From Ophthalmolycus amberensis (taxonomy: Eukaryota; Chordata; Actinopteri; Perciformes; Zoarcidae): DNA of 64,000 bases. The position numbers and the translations under genes are program-made. Location: contig JAFEUB010001480.1 in NCBI GenBank assembly GCA_024529925.1, positions 92,501 through 156,500 on the forward strand, read 5' to 3'. The notes under the pieces were generated by a model that saw only the letters and a program-made list of their open reading frames with translations, was not told where the DNA came from and searched no databases. Shown piece after piece: positions 37,894 through 49,454 of the stretch; position 1 is the first letter of the stretch; the number at the start of each line of letters is the position of its first letter.

Positions 37894-40800
37894 CTATAAT
37901 CGCCCTCCCACCCTGAGGACACCATCTTGCAATACTGGGTCAAGCTGGAACAATGCATGACTATGTGACAATTTTCCATGACTCTGTATTTGCATGTCCT
38001 CTTTAAAGGCATCCTCTTGTGCCAGTTTTACAAGCACGACACTGGCCGCTTTCCTGTCTCCAACGTTTATGGATTCCGTTGGTTTGACTCTCTTTGCGAG
38101 TCGCTGAATCCGAGCAACACTCAGTGCTGTATGCCATTTGGAGATCCTCTTAAATCTCTCCTCTTTTACTACCTGTGTCATCTTGACTTCAGGTTCACCT
38201 ATCAGAAGCTCTGGAGTTGAGTTTGGTATGACAAGGTCCCTTTTCCACAGGAATCCAGGTCCAGTCAGTAAGTCATCCTTCAGAGATGTACCATCATATT
38301 TGGCAGAGCAGTCGAACACAACCCTAATCTTCTTTGGCTTTCTTGGGTGATTAACCCCTTGGTGAGGAATGTACCAAACATTTCCTACTTTTGGTTGGCA
38401 TTCAGCTCTCTCTGCATCGCCATCCTTGAAGACGCCCTCCATGAATATAACGTAGTCATCCTTGAACTTGGGTTTTTTGTCAAATTTCCTTTTGAGGTGC
38501 TTCAACCGCACCGGAGCCGGTCGCTTATTTTCTGGCAGTTGTGGGCGTGTCTTAAAGGGGGGTGGCATTTCCAGATGTCCATCTGTGTTCTGATTCATTC
38601 GTTCATTCAGTAGTTGTAGAAACTGTATATCATCCTGTGATATGCTCTTTTCCCCAGAAGTAGTATCCTTGAATTCTGATTCTAGCGCTCTGATGACACT
38701 GGCTGGTGTCAATAGTGGAAGTTCCTTAACTGATACACGATGACACAAGCCTGTCACTTCTGTTGACGTTGCCACCAGTGAGGAGCTGCCAACAATGCTC
38801 CAGCCCAGATCAGTTCTGACAGCATATGGTTCTTCATCACCTCCTGTGATGACTTGTCGAGGCACCAACGCTCTGGAGCAGTCATAGCCGATTAGGAGAC
38901 CAACCTCACAGTCCATTAGCTCTGGTATTTCTTGTGCTAATCTCTTCAGATGTTTCCACCTTTTAGCAGTTTCAGGAGTAGGAATGTGAGAACGTTCAAG
39001 TGGAATGAAGTCTCTGGTGTAGACAGGTGGTAAGTTGATAAAGCTTTGTGAGGAAAACCCCCTAACTCTAAGATCGCTAACTCTTTCACTCTGTACAATG
39101 GAATCTCTTCCCATCATAGTGGTGAGCTTTAACTTGACTGGCTCTAAACTTGCCCCCATCCCTCTACCTATCTCTTGGTCTACAAAGGTGTTGCTACTCT
39201 GTGTATCCAGCAAGGCATACACTAAGGTCTCTGTTTCAGGCGTGGTTGTTGAAGAAATCCATACAGGCAGTATCATGGATGTCCTCCCACCATCGCCTTT
39301 GTCTACACAGCAAGAGAGAGAAGACATGTTTTCATCTGCTTGCGTGGCATGAGAAGGAGATGGGACTGCAGCCGCAGATGGACGGTTCTCATGAAGTGGT
39401 GTCGGATGATACTTCTTACATGTATCACAAATTGCTTTGTTTTTGCAGTCTCTTGAATTGTGTCCTCTCCTAAGACAGCCAAAGCAGAGGTTGTTGTCAA
39501 ATATAAACCTTCTCTTTTCTTCGACAGGCTCATTGGCGAATGTCTGGCATTTGTGGATGGAATGGCTCTCTCCACAGCACAGGCATGTGACAGGGTTTGA
39601 AGATGAGGAGTTTACTCTCTTAAATCTGCTTGACTCGTTTGAGCTGTTCTCCACAGCATTGTAGGTTCTCATCACAGTCTTATCAGGTGCTTTCACACTT
39701 GTGATGAACGCATTAGCCTTTGGGCGCCTTTCTTCAGTAGTCTTCAAGGCTTGAAAGGAAGTTATAGGATTGCATGCAATTTCTGCTTCTTCAGCAACAA
39801 ATTTAGCAAACTCATTGAAATGAGGATATTCCTCTGTTTGCTTCAACTGCTTTGTGACGCGACGATTCCAGCGAGAGGTCACCCAGTCAGGGAGTTTTTG
39901 CAGCATTTTCAGATTCTCTTCACAATCATTTAACACCTGGAGCCCTTTGATGTGTGGCATGGCATTGCTGCAGGCTGTCAAAAAATCACTGTATTGTCTC
40001 AGTTTAACTGACTCTCTTGAGCCAATCTTTGGCCAGTTGTTCAGTTTCTCTCTAAATGCACGCTGGATGACAAAAGGGTGGCCATAGCGGGCATTTAGTG
40101 TATCCCATGCCTGGTCGTAGGCCTCATCATCCTTTCGATAAAAGCTTCCATCCAATACAGATCGTGCCTCACCACTGATGTACTTCTGCAGATAGAAAAA
40201 CCTGTCTGCTGGATTTGTGCATCGCTGTTCTATTAATGTCTTAAAACTCATGCTCCACTCTAAGAACTTAAGTGGATCCCCTGAGAAGACTGAAGGCTCA
40301 GGTGCAGGAAGTCTGGTAAGAACCATTGCATCATGTAGGGCTTGTACCAATGATAGTTCGTTGTTAGTCCTGTTTGTATGTTCACTGTTATTGCTCTTAC
40401 ATGTATGTTCCCCTTTAATCTCTGGAAGAGGAACTGGAGGACAATTGGCCAGCTCACTACACGCTACGCTTCTCTCATCCAAGGCTTCACCTGAGTCAGC
40501 TTCTGAATATACCCTAAGCTTCGCAGCTATTACTTCAAGATCTCTCTGATTTTCCAGTCTTTTAAGTTCTTGCCTTTGTGCAGCAATTGTCGCTTCCATC
40601 TTTATTTCAGCTTTCTTTGCAGCCAACTGTGCAGCAAATTCTGCTCTTTTCACTGTGATGCTTGCTCGTTCCAATGAAGAGTTGGAGTGGCAACTACGAA
40701 CAGTGGATTTGGAGATTATTGTTCCAAATATTGATTGTGCATACTGTTTGTCAAGAACCACACAAAGTCTTGCATTTTCTGCTTTAGCATCAAACTCCTC

Positions 40801-41358
40801 TAGCCCCACTTCACTCATGCGCACATTCATGAGCCCCATCAAATCTCTTGCTACTGCAGTGCAAGAATCCATCTTTCTTCTAATTTCTGTAGAAGGCACA
40901 GACTGAGATCTTATAAATTCGTACGCATCTTTCATTTGTGTCTCCAAACCTTCAGCAGCATCCATCATGTATGCCAAGTCTTGGTCGGAGCACTCATCCT
41001 GAAGTTGCGCACGTGTTGCTCTCGCCTTTTCTTTCCAGCTTTGATATAGCCTGAAGAATTTACTCTCTCTGTGAGAAGCCTCTAGTTGCTTCAGCTCCAA
41101 CATTTTGGAGGTTAACTTTCTCTCTCGTGAGGATTTCCTGGGTTCAACTCTCGCAGAGGTAGAGGTAGGCTCTATTATTGCTACTCGGTGTATTTCTATT
41201 TTTGCATAAATATCACCTATGATTAACTCTAACCTCTCCCTTGCACCATCATCAGTTTGTGATTGTAATTGTTCGTTCAAGTTAGTCAGTTCTAATTGCA
41301 AAGACTCAATTTGTTCAGAGAGTTGACCAGCCTGTGGTTCTTCACTGTGCACAGACAT
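37894..41358 (-). CDS. BEL/Pao Gag-protease polyprotein with truncated, fused pol
   Basis: One open frame of 1154 codons from the first ATG at 41358 (seven more codons lie open upstream but start with GTG). In order: a charged, coiled-coil-like N-terminus (about 10-290); the Gag region of DUF1759 type (about 350-500, from 'FSGDPLKFLEW'); zinc knuckles CX2CX3HX4C (592-604) and CX2CX4HX4C (625-638), with a further Cys/His cluster (644-656); and the retropepsin-like domain with active-site LLDTQS (716-721), the form usual in fish BEL elements. Reverse transcriptase begins at 1011-1034 ('RVVFDCSAK') and stops abruptly at 'LLTGP'. The frame then continues in phase with 'GFLWKRDLV', the region before integrase, and ends at 'LRVGGRL' plus a stop. 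The YVDD centre, RNase H and integrase are absent. Gag and protease look intact. The product could form particles but could not copy or integrate itself. Confidence 0.93.
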   Translation of the reverse strand: MSVHSEEPQAGQLSEQIESLQLELTNLNEQLQSQTDDGARERLELIIGDIYAKIEIHRVAIIEPTSTSARVEPRKSSRERKLTSKMLELKQLEASHRESKFFRLYQSWKEKARATRAQLQDECSDQDLAYMMDAAEGLETQMKDAYEFIRSQSVPSTEIRRKMDSCTAVARDLMGLMNVRMSEVGLEEFDAKAENARLCVVLDKQYAQSIFGTIISKSTVRSCHSNSSLERASITVKRAEFAAQLAAKKAEIKMEATIAAQRQELKRLENQRDLEVIAAKLRVYSEADSGEALDERSVACSELANCPPVPLPEIKGEHTCKSNNSEHTNRTNNELSLVQALHDAMVLTRLPAPEPSVFSGDPLKFLEWSMSFKTLIEQRCTNPADRFFYLQKYISGEARSVLDGSFYRKDDEAYDQAWDTLNARYGHPFVIQRAFREKLNNWPKIGSRESVKLRQYSDFLTACSNAMPHIKGLQVLNDCEENLKMLQKLPDWVTSRWNRRVTKQLKQTEEYPHFNEFAKFVAEEAEIACNPITSFQALKTTEERRPKANAFITSVKAPDKTVMRTYNAVENSSNESSRFKRVNSSSSNPVTCLCCGESHSIHKCQTFANEPVEEKRRFIFDNNLCFGCLRRGHNSRDCKNKAICDTCKKYHPTPLHENRPSAAAVPSPSHATQADENMSSLSCCVDKGDGGRTSMILPVWISSTTTPETETLVYALLDTQSSNTFVDQEIGRGMGASLEPVKLKLTTMMGRDSIVQSERVSDLRVRGFSSQSFINLPPVYTRDFIPLERSHIPTPETAKRWKHLKRLAQEIPELMDCEVGLLIGYDCSRALVPRQVITGGDEEPYAVRTDLGWSIVGSSSLVATSTEVTGLCHRVSVKELPLLTPASVIRALESEFKDTTSGEKSISQDDIQFLQLLNERMNQNTDGHLEMPPPFKTRPQLPENKRPAPVRLKHLKRKFDKKPKFKDDYVIFMEGVFKDGDAERAECQPKVGNVWYIPHQGVNHPRKPKKIRVVFDCSAKYDGTSLKDDLLTGPGFLWKRDLVIPNSTPELLIGEPEVKMTQVVKEERFKRISKWHTALSVARIQRLAKRVKPTESINVGDRKAASVVLVKLAQEDAFKEDMQIQSHGKLSHSHALFQLDPVLQDGVLRVGGRL
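38254..38264 (-). other. In-frame deletion junction in BEL pol
   Basis: RT sequence ending '...LLTGP' joins directly to 'GFLW...' at about 38257-38260. Both parent regions in BEL elements carry a Gly-Pro here ('L..GP' in RT and 'GP.FLW' before integrase), so a short shared GGACC-like sequence probably guided the deletion. The frame is preserved. Confidence 0.7.
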
Positions 41359-41999
41359 CGTACATTTCAGACATAACACTGTAACACTAAGTAACTGCTA
41401 ACATGCATAACCTTTACCACCATGTCATTTTGAGCAACCTCAGTGCTTATGTTTTGTAAGTCTGAGTCATTTTCTCAAATGAACCACTTCATATACTCAT
41501 TACAAAGTGCATTTGAACTCTCAGATCAGAACATTAAACCATTCATAACAATGCCTCTAGTAAAGCAAGAACAACAATTGAGTTATGAACACACTGTCAT
41601 AAGTAGACCAATAATTTAACCACAATTTCTTCTTTCTTTCAACTTTAACAAATGTCCATAAAGTTGTGGTGTAACACAGTCAAACCTGATGCAGTCTGCG
41701 AGGAAGCCGTGCCTCCTGAAGACCGCTATGAGATGAAACAGTCACTGCACGCTGAAGCCTGTAGACAGGTTATTTGGAGAGCTGTAGGTTGCACTGACAA
41801 ATGCTGCCCTCTAGTGATGAAGTCGCGGTACTCTCAACCCGCCGAAATCCGGAGCCAACACTTCCGTCTTCTCCCGTTAGTTGGCAAGCATCCCCTCCAA
41901 CGTCCTCTCTGTCAGTTACACGCTGCCCCGCTGCTCTTGCTTCCACTTCTCTGGTCACGCGCCGATCGTCACTCTTAACCGTTGGCGGTACGTTTTCAC
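41359..41999 (-). other. BEL/Pao 5' leader
   Basis: This lies between the 5' LTR and the polyprotein ATG. No long frame. The bases next to the LTR read GTGAAAACG on the element strand, and I could not match them to a tRNA for the primer-binding site. A CTCF-like motif lies at 41804-41817. Confidence 0.6.
41804..41817 (-). promoter_or_regulatory. CTCF-like motif in BEL leader
   Basis: On the minus strand TCACTAGAGGGCAG matches the CTCF core consensus at 13 of 14 positions. It would travel with the retrotransposon. No binding evidence. Confidence 0.4.
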
Positions 42000-42569
42000 T
42001 GTAACTGCACAGATCCAACAATAATGGCGACGCTTCGTACTGATGTCTTGATGAACTTTATTTTCCGTTCTCGCTCTTCCGCTCTCTCTTTCTCCACTCT
42101 GACACCACAGACACCGTGAAAACTACAAACAAACATAAACATTTGTACGTAAATTGCGAGCTCTTGTGGAGTCTCTCAGGCAAATGTCCATTGACAAACT
42201 GACATTTGTTAGCACATATTAGCACTTTAATAATGACATAAACTACGACCGACAATCTCAAAAAATGCAACACATTTAAACGTAGAGGAAGGTCAACAAC
42301 AATACACACAAATATATGTACAAATGAACACTTTACCGTGTGCACCTCTTGGATCACATGCAGAATCAGTTTACTCTGGTCGTTTACTCCTCTTAGCGTC
42401 TGCGCGAGCTAACGACTCACAATGCCATGGTCATATGCCCACGCCCACTCTGGGTGTGGCCTGTTACTTAGCAACATACAGGACGAAATATGATACATTG
42501 AGGCACCACATACGGTACCATATAAACTCAAAAGAATAAACAATTACACATGTCTCCTTGACAGTTACA
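42000..42569 (-). repeat. BEL/Pao 5' LTR (570 bp)
   Basis: The same sequence as 36874-37443 except G at 42081. It holds the element's promoter. On the element strand a TTTATATGG (possible TATA element) and a GGGCGTGGGC box lie in its first third, and AATAAA near its end. Confidence 0.95.
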
Positions 42570-43009
42570 CTGCTGGACACAGTTTGCAGTATGTACTTTG
42601 TACTGCCTTTGTCAGTAGGATGCAGGAGGTGGTTTTGAACAAAGCCCCTGTTGCAGCTCAGCCTCTTCTATATAATAACCTGTTTTGATCTCTGTGTGTT
42701 TAGATGATTAAATCCAGTTTAATAATGCTGAGCTTTACACACGGAGCTAAATATAGTACGCACTCATGTGTGGAAACATACAGCCATGTGTTTGTTTACA
42801 ATAAGCAGGCTATTTTTAGCTCACTTTGTCTATTTCCAGTAATGAGAGTGATGGAATGACGAGTGGCGTATCGACTCTTGATCCGTACGGATCCTCCCTC
42901 ACAGTTCACCATTCATGTGAGCCGCGGATTAAATACAGTTTAACCATCACACTGTGAAATAAAGTTTTACTGACGATCAGGACATCTTAATTTATTCTTT
43001 CTATTCGCT

Positions 43010-43526
43010 GATCTCTAATAATGTTACATGTGAACAACCAATCCATGTTGACATCGACAGGACGAGAGCCAGTAACGTTAGCAGCACCGTAGCAAACAGC
43101 TAACGTAGCTAACAGCTAACGTAGCTAACAGCTAACGTTCGGAGTTCCGGCTCTGTTCGGTGAAAATGAGTATTCGGCGAAGGTACATTTTAACGTTATT
43201 ATGATGGGTTCACATGTAATCTGTAAAATGTAGTTTTGGTGAGAAACTTAAATAAATATAGTTGTTTAACGGAGATGTCACATTAATATAAAATGGATAT
43301 TAGAGAAGCAGCTCAAAACATCCAAACTACTAATGAAAAGGTGTTTTTTATAAATAAAAATACAATCGTTTATTTCCTAATCATTTGAATTGTGTGATGA
43401 CTATAACAAAGTAAAAGAATAACATTTTAATGTTTTTTACTGACTTTTCTTTTGTGCTGATCTGATCAATCAATCAAATCTGATACAATCCAAACCGTGA
43501 GTTTTATAATCTGTTGCACCCCTAGT
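43010..43526 (+). mobile_element. hAT-like element copy
   Basis: The right end 'ctgttgcacccctag' is a hAT-type terminus. The adjoining 80 bases match 28590-28680. The left boundary is uncertain. A 16-bp tandem unit lies inside it. Confidence 0.5.
43098..43139. repeat. 16-bp tandem repeat (AGCTAACGTAGCTAAC, 2.6 copies)
   Basis: Two perfect units and a partial third. The unit itself contains two AGCTAAC half-copies. Confidence 0.95.
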
Positions 43527-44214
43527 AACTAATTAACGATATTTATTTTATTTTATTGCATAATATGCATTTTACTGCACCAGCCCTTTCTACAACAAAA
43601 TAAAATTATACACTTTTCTTCTATATAATTCAGTTTGCTGTTTAAATATCTATTTCCCCCCCAATAGGTCCATTTAAAATGCATCTTAAAAGCTTTCTGA
43701 TCACCACTTCTTAATACCACAGTAAGACTGACTTATCCTCTGATGATTCCCATCACCACGTCGCTTTCATCGTAATCCGTTCAACTGACACCAGACATGC
43801 CGGGAGCTCGACTGACCTCACCGACTGAGCCTGGATGGGAATATAATGATAAAGAGTGACTGAAGTTAACATTCTGCAGGTTGAAGTCAGAGCAGAGTGA
43901 TGACGGGAACACCGGACGTCAGCAGTGTTTAGTTACATTCATCTTCCTCACAGAGGCGCACTGGTAATCTTTACCTTTTCAAAGGTAAGAGGTGATGCAA
44001 TATGACGCAATGGCAATTTTTCAGAGTGCATCTCAAAAGCAATCCCTTTGTAAAGAGGAGATTTAAAGATGATGCCGACCACTGAGGTGAACATGTTTAT
44101 GAGTATTACACGAATGGGTTGACACTATTGGAGCTTATGCACTTACTTGCCGAGAGTTATGGGACCACTCTCTGTCTGTGAATAAATACGTGAATAAATA
44201 CATTACACGTAAAT

Positions 44215-44340
44215 ACGCAGCAGCTGGTTAGCTTAGCTAAGCACAAAGACTGGAAACAAGTGGAAACAGCTAGCCTGGCTCTGTGCAAAGGTGACCAGAT
44301 CCACCTCCCAGCACCTCTGAAGCTCACAAACACCTCGGGG
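44215..44340 (+). repeat. Dispersed repeat fragment (TTAGCTTAGC family)
   Basis: 'ggttagcttagctaagc', 'agctagcctggctctgtgc', 'ccagcacctctgaagctcac' match the fragment at 14520-14600 and extend it. Confidence 0.55.
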
Positions 44341-45780
44341 CTCCTGGCCGAGGAATAGTCTGTCACATAACCTCCTGTAACACCGGAGACCTGTCGTTTC
44401 TGCACTTCAGCTTCTTTATGAGTTAATCTCACGTGTTTATTCCTGTGCTTTATAGCTTCCCTTGACTATTTTAACACGAGCAGACGGTGTTTCAGGTCTG
44501 ATATTAACCTAATATTTTGTCGAGGTACAAATCATTGCCCATATCGTGCAAATCTGTTGTACAGGCAGGTCTGCAGCAGGGATGTCGACGATTATTCGGC
44601 TTCTCCCTTAAATGTTCTTTCCCGGAACCAGAAATACGAGTCTGTTCAACTTCTTATCATTCTATCAATGTACACATTTAAATGACTGCTGATCTGAACT
44701 CATGAGCCGCTCCTGACTCACCTCCACTCCATCACGTTCTCCCTGGACGGCCAGCAGCACACTGATTGACAATAGCTTGCTAGCTAGTTAGTCAACTATT
44801 GTGTATGTTACAGGTTAAAGCTAGCGACCTAGCGTGCAATGAATCAACAAAGCGGCCAATGCCGGCTAGCTCAATGAAGGAAAGTTGCACGCTAAGCTTC
44901 TAATTTTATGTAATGGGATAAGTGAAGTCCAACCATGATGGAGATCCTGGAGCTCTGCAGCTGGACGCTACTGTGCACCGCTTGTGCATGCTTGTGTTTG
45001 AACTTTCGTCATGGAAATCCTTCGTTGGGTGTATCTGTAGTCGGAGTACGACCACATTAAAGATGGTGGACATACGGCTGACACAGACCTCATGGTTTTG
45101 CCGCAGCCTGCCAGCTTGTAGCCGCTCGAGAGCAGCTGTGTCCTGAGTGCCATCTGACATCCCTGTCAGATAACCCAGAGTTCATCCTGCCTGACCACTG
45201 ACACGGTCCCGCTGGCTGTCCACTCTGTCACGCTCCATGACCCTCAATACTTATCACCAGTCTGGTCCAGGCACACACACACACACACACACACACAGAT
45301 GGCCTCTCCGAGGAACTCAGATTCAGTCACGCACACGCTCAAACTTTCTCCAACTCGTAATGTTGACTGACGCTCTCTGATCTCGGTGTTTACCGAAGCA
45401 TCCGGCATCGCCTGCTCATTGTCACGGTGTTTGAAATGTGATCGAGGATGGCTGCGAACGCTTGCTGGCTTAATCACTCAGAATGTGCAGGTGAATACGT
45501 TAACGCGATTATCGTTAATATGGGGTTGTGCTCTGCATCACTCGGCGGTCCCGATAATGGGAGACCTGCATTCAGAGCATCTCGTCCCTAAAAAAGGTTG
45601 AAGAACCTCGGCGTCTCTCTGCCGGCCCATTTGCTCATTATACTATTCAGGGTGGTTCGGGTGGGGGATATTTAGGGTGTGTGTGCGGCGTTTTAAATTA
45701 TTAATTAATTCGTTATTAATAATGCACCTTCACAGCAAGCAGCCACCTAATTACTACAACCCATAGACCTAAAGAGGACT

Positions 45781-45784
<4 letters not shown>

Positions 45785-45822
<38 letters not shown>
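45785..45822. repeat. (CA)19 microsatellite
   Basis: About 38 bases of CA dinucleotide. Confidence 0.95.
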
Positions 45823-45824
<2 letters not shown>

Positions 45825-46504
45825 GGCTTCAGGCATGTTTCAGCCCATTACATATAACAATAAACTGTGAACGTTTGAGGAATGTTGTACTTTAACTAAC
45901 TGTGAATGTGGAGAAGATAAAATATCTCGATATGTTTTGACCAAACACATCGATATCGCAGCAATATTGTTGGGTTGAATTTGGTGCTTTTACACAATAT
46001 TTAGACCAGACTAAGTGCTACGAGATTTCAGTTAGCTCAAAATATCCTAAACACACACAAGCACCAACGTCCTGGCTAATTAACCGAGATTACATCGAGA
46101 AAACTGCGTGTTGGTGTTTTAACCTCTGCTTCTATTTTTCCTCAATTTACTAGATTTAGTTTTTCTCGATTTCTCGATTTTCTCATTTACACTCTTTTTA
46201 AGAAACGTAAAAGCTTCTAAATTCACCAGAGGGATATTTACTGACATATTTTATATCAGAGAACAAAAAGTGTTAAACACAGACCTGATTTCAGACATCA
46301 AACCAAAAACACATTCAAAAAACACACCGACTTCAAGACGAGGGAACAGGAAGTGTAGAAATGTTGAGTCATGTCTGGTTTTACGACTCATTGCTGCAGC
46401 AGGATTATAAGTGAGGATTATAAAGCAACAACTCGGAGGCTCTGCAGCCCGAACCAAGACGACAAACTTTATTATTCCTTCCAATCTTGACAAAGGCCGC
46501 TCAG

Positions 46505-46615
46505 ACCAGACCCACTCCTTCCGTTCTTACCTTTCACAATAAAAGCCCTCGACATATAATATTCACCGGCGGGTATTTTGCATTTTTGTGCCATTTATTC
46601 GGTGTGTAAAGGCCT
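46505..46615 (+). repeat. Fragment of the duplicated 1-kb segment
   Basis: 'ttcttacctttcacaataaaagccct' and 'tgtttattcg'-like and 'cggtgtgtaaagg' blocks match 50538-50625 without the flanking TIR arm. Part of the duplicated segment is therefore a dispersed repeat in its own right. Confidence 0.65.
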
Positions 46616-47736
46616 GAAGCGTCTCAACACAACTTTCATCAGAGTTATTAATAAGTGAGCTGATGGGTTTTTCTCTTTCCAATTTAACAAAATCCGTCTT
46701 TGTGCAAACAACATCACGAAACGCATCGCACCAGGCTGGTTGTGTGACAGCTCTACCACAACTGCTCTCAACTGACTCCGATTGAAGTCGTTTCTGTCAA
46801 ACTTTGGACAGAGTTTGGAATATTTGGAATAGTTCCAAAACATTTACTTTCACTTCCTGTTTTCTAAAACTTTCAGAACACACATGCACGTCCTGCATGA
46901 TTACACACACACACACACACACACAGATAGGAGTGTGTGCACACACACTAGTCCTGCCCGTGGTGGCGGGGTGGGCTTCAGATAAGAATGTCAGTAATCT
47001 CAGCTCTTCTTATCGTGCAGGCACGATAACATGACCCTAATCCTACACTGCAGGAAATACATCCTTGGAAACCTACATTTGTACCGCGGCAAAATCTGTG
47101 AACGATCAAGCTCTCTTATCACACATCACGTGAGCCCCACGAGGACCATCGGCTTCATGTGAGGGTTTGCTTTGTGTGAGTGTGACAAGAACTTGAAGAA
47201 CTTGAGTCATCCTCATGCCTCTGGGCGGCACTTTGATCTGATATTTCATCATCTTGTCAGCTTGTTCCTTCTACGTTAAACATCGTTTGACACGAGAAAA
47301 CAGTCTTGATTCTAGAGGTGTAGGCCTGGAGTTGTGCGATGCTGAAAGGACTCTCCTCAGAGACAGTTAAAGTCTTCTCTGCATTTGAAAGATGACCCGT
47401 TGTCTGGTCGATTATGGATTCTGCTGGAAACACCTTCCCTCCCACTCAGTTTGGTCCCTTCTTCCAGTTGCCCCCCCCCCCCCCTCCTCTCAGATGTGTG
47501 CTTCAAAGTGCGTCATAGATCCGTCTGTTTATTCGCAGCCCTCCCCTCCGGGCGTCTCTCCTCCTGAGCATCACTGTTAGTTCGCCACAGCGGCTCTGAC
47601 GGCCTGTCAGCTCTGACACACGCTGCGTGTGCACAGCGATATGTATTCATTAGCGCATGCATTCGCCTTCTTATGTGTATTCCTGCACCAGCAATGCACA
47701 CACACACATGCAGAATGGGCAAGGCAGCAGAGCAGA

Positions 47737-47756
47737 GGGGGGGGGGGGGGGGGGGG
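47737..47756 (+). repeat. G20 homopolymer
   Basis: Twenty G residues. Overlapping frames at 47513-47967 arise from this tract. Confidence 0.95.
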
Positions 47757-48396
47757 TTGGGTGACAGAGAAAAACTGCACACACAATATAAATGTGCTCA
47801 CATCTGCAGCTGCACTTATCCCGGCCTTAAAGCAGCCCTTTGCAATTTGCTTGTGCCGTGCGGCGGAGTGCCACGGCATTGATTACACATGCGGTGCTAT
47901 AGAGCCACTGTCTCACGCCGCTGATTGCCTTCACCCACCGCACGTCAAACCTAATTGCAATTGTTAACCTTAAAGTTGCTCTCATAAATGAAATTGACAG
48001 TCTGTCAGAATCGATTAACTTCTAGAGCGGACTGGATGTTGTGCTGTTTTTCCTTTTACACCTTCAGCTGCACACCTTACACTTACACAGTGCTACGACT
48101 GTAAGAAGGCAATCCATTTAATGATTAGTAATTTGGACTTTTTTCAAGTTTAGCCGAGCGGTAATGCTGAGACAGCAGAGTGTAAAGGTCCTCATCTTAA
48201 ACACATGTCAGATATCCATTACTCTTCTTCTTCTCTCTGAGCGGAGCGGCTCTGGATGTCTGAATGCAGCAGCGGTGATGGTGCTGCACTGCGTAATGAG
48301 GTCCACAGTGGAATCACTTCCGTTTAATAATTCATGAACAAATGTTACACAACATGCAGAATGTCTCAGGTCATTCATTCATGTTTCATTCCGGGG

Positions 48397-48398
<2 letters not shown>

Positions 48399-48453
<55 letters not shown>
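48399..48453. repeat. (CA)27 microsatellite
   Basis: About 55 bases of perfect CA dinucleotide. Confidence 0.95.
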
Positions 48454-48455
<2 letters not shown>

Positions 48456-49387
48456 AGTGTTGAGGCGGAACACCTTGGATGTTTTATTACAGGTTTCACA
48501 CGTATTACTTCACTTATTGGGGAAAAGACGCCCTGAAGTATAAAATGTGACGAGTATAGCAGCCGGGTTGCCAGAATAAATGTTGCCAACGCGTCGGTGG
48601 TTTGCAGAAATGTACAACGGCAACAACTACTTTACTGGCGACTGGGCTGAGTACACCTGATCCCACGGGGAGACGCATGAATAGCATTTAAAGGCCGTTC
48701 CACGGTAACGCATTTCAGGCTTTTTGTGTCATTTTTAATTTTTAATATTTGTTAAGTTCACACAACAACACTTTGTTAGGTTTGTGAAAAACATCACGGT
48801 TGGGCTTAAAATAATGCTAACTTTACTTAAATACCACCTTTCAAAAACAACGTTACAAAGTGCTTTACAATGAAAACATGATAAATGTGATAAAGATATG
48901 GAAATAAAATGAGTAAAACGTAAACATAACGTCAGCGAGTCACAAACGTCACTTCAAAATAACTCAAAGAGACTTTGGGACACTTTGACTCATCAGCCAC
49001 CGTCACTTTTAATCCTACATCACTTGTATATGTTTACATTGCAGTCTGGACAGACTACACGGCGTAAAATTACACGCAGGAAAGAAAGCAGCACGCACAC
49101 GTTGTTGTCCACGCTTAAATCACCTACAAACTGTGGTGTCGTTCACGAGCCATTCGACCGGCTGAGCAGAAGGTTCTGCTGCTCCCACAAGGAGATCGTG
49201 AGAAAGACGCTGGATTGATTGGACTCCATCTCTGCCCTGTTTCACACATCCTCGCTCCCGGCAGCAATATGAATAATGTAGAAAGAAGAAATCATGCAAC
49301 AACACGGTTCAATATGCAGATCAATTACAGCGTAACTTGGAGGGAAATCACAGCTCTGATATTCTCATAATTAGTCACGAAAACAGT

Positions 49388-49454
49388 CTTTCTTCTTCTC
49401 TCTCGCTCTCTTCCCCCTCTCTCTCTCTCCTCTCTCTCTCTCCTCTCTCTTTAT
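49388..49454. repeat. (TC)n-rich polypyrimidine tract
   Basis: A long run of C and T with CTCTCT repeats and only a single G. Confidence 0.9.

Larger units (their letters stand above)
36869..42574 (-). mobile_element. Recent non-autonomous BEL/Pao LTR retrotransposon
   Basis: A complete insertion: target duplication CTGCT (36869-36873 and 42570-42574), two 570-bp LTRs that differ at one position, and an internal region on the minus strand. Five-base duplications fit BEL/Pao. The internal region encodes Gag, zinc knuckles and protease, then the start of RT fused to the pre-integrase region, and finally a separate C-terminal remnant. The catalytic RT core, RNase H and integrase are deleted. 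It must have been copied and inserted by proteins from an intact relative. The LTR identity shows the defective form itself moved, since decay in place would not explain such fresh LTRs. Confidence 0.95.
43527..46504. other. Non-coding stretch with repeats and (CA)n
   Basis: No gene. A dispersed repeat lies at 44215-44340 and (CA)n at 45272-45298 and 45785-45822. 45690-45755 is a cluster of TAATTA/ATTAAT homeodomain-type motifs in unique sequence, possibly regulatory. Confidence 0.4.

Noticed and set aside
47513..47967. ORFs with poly-Gly or poly-Pro
   Set aside because: They are translations of the G20 tract in different frames.
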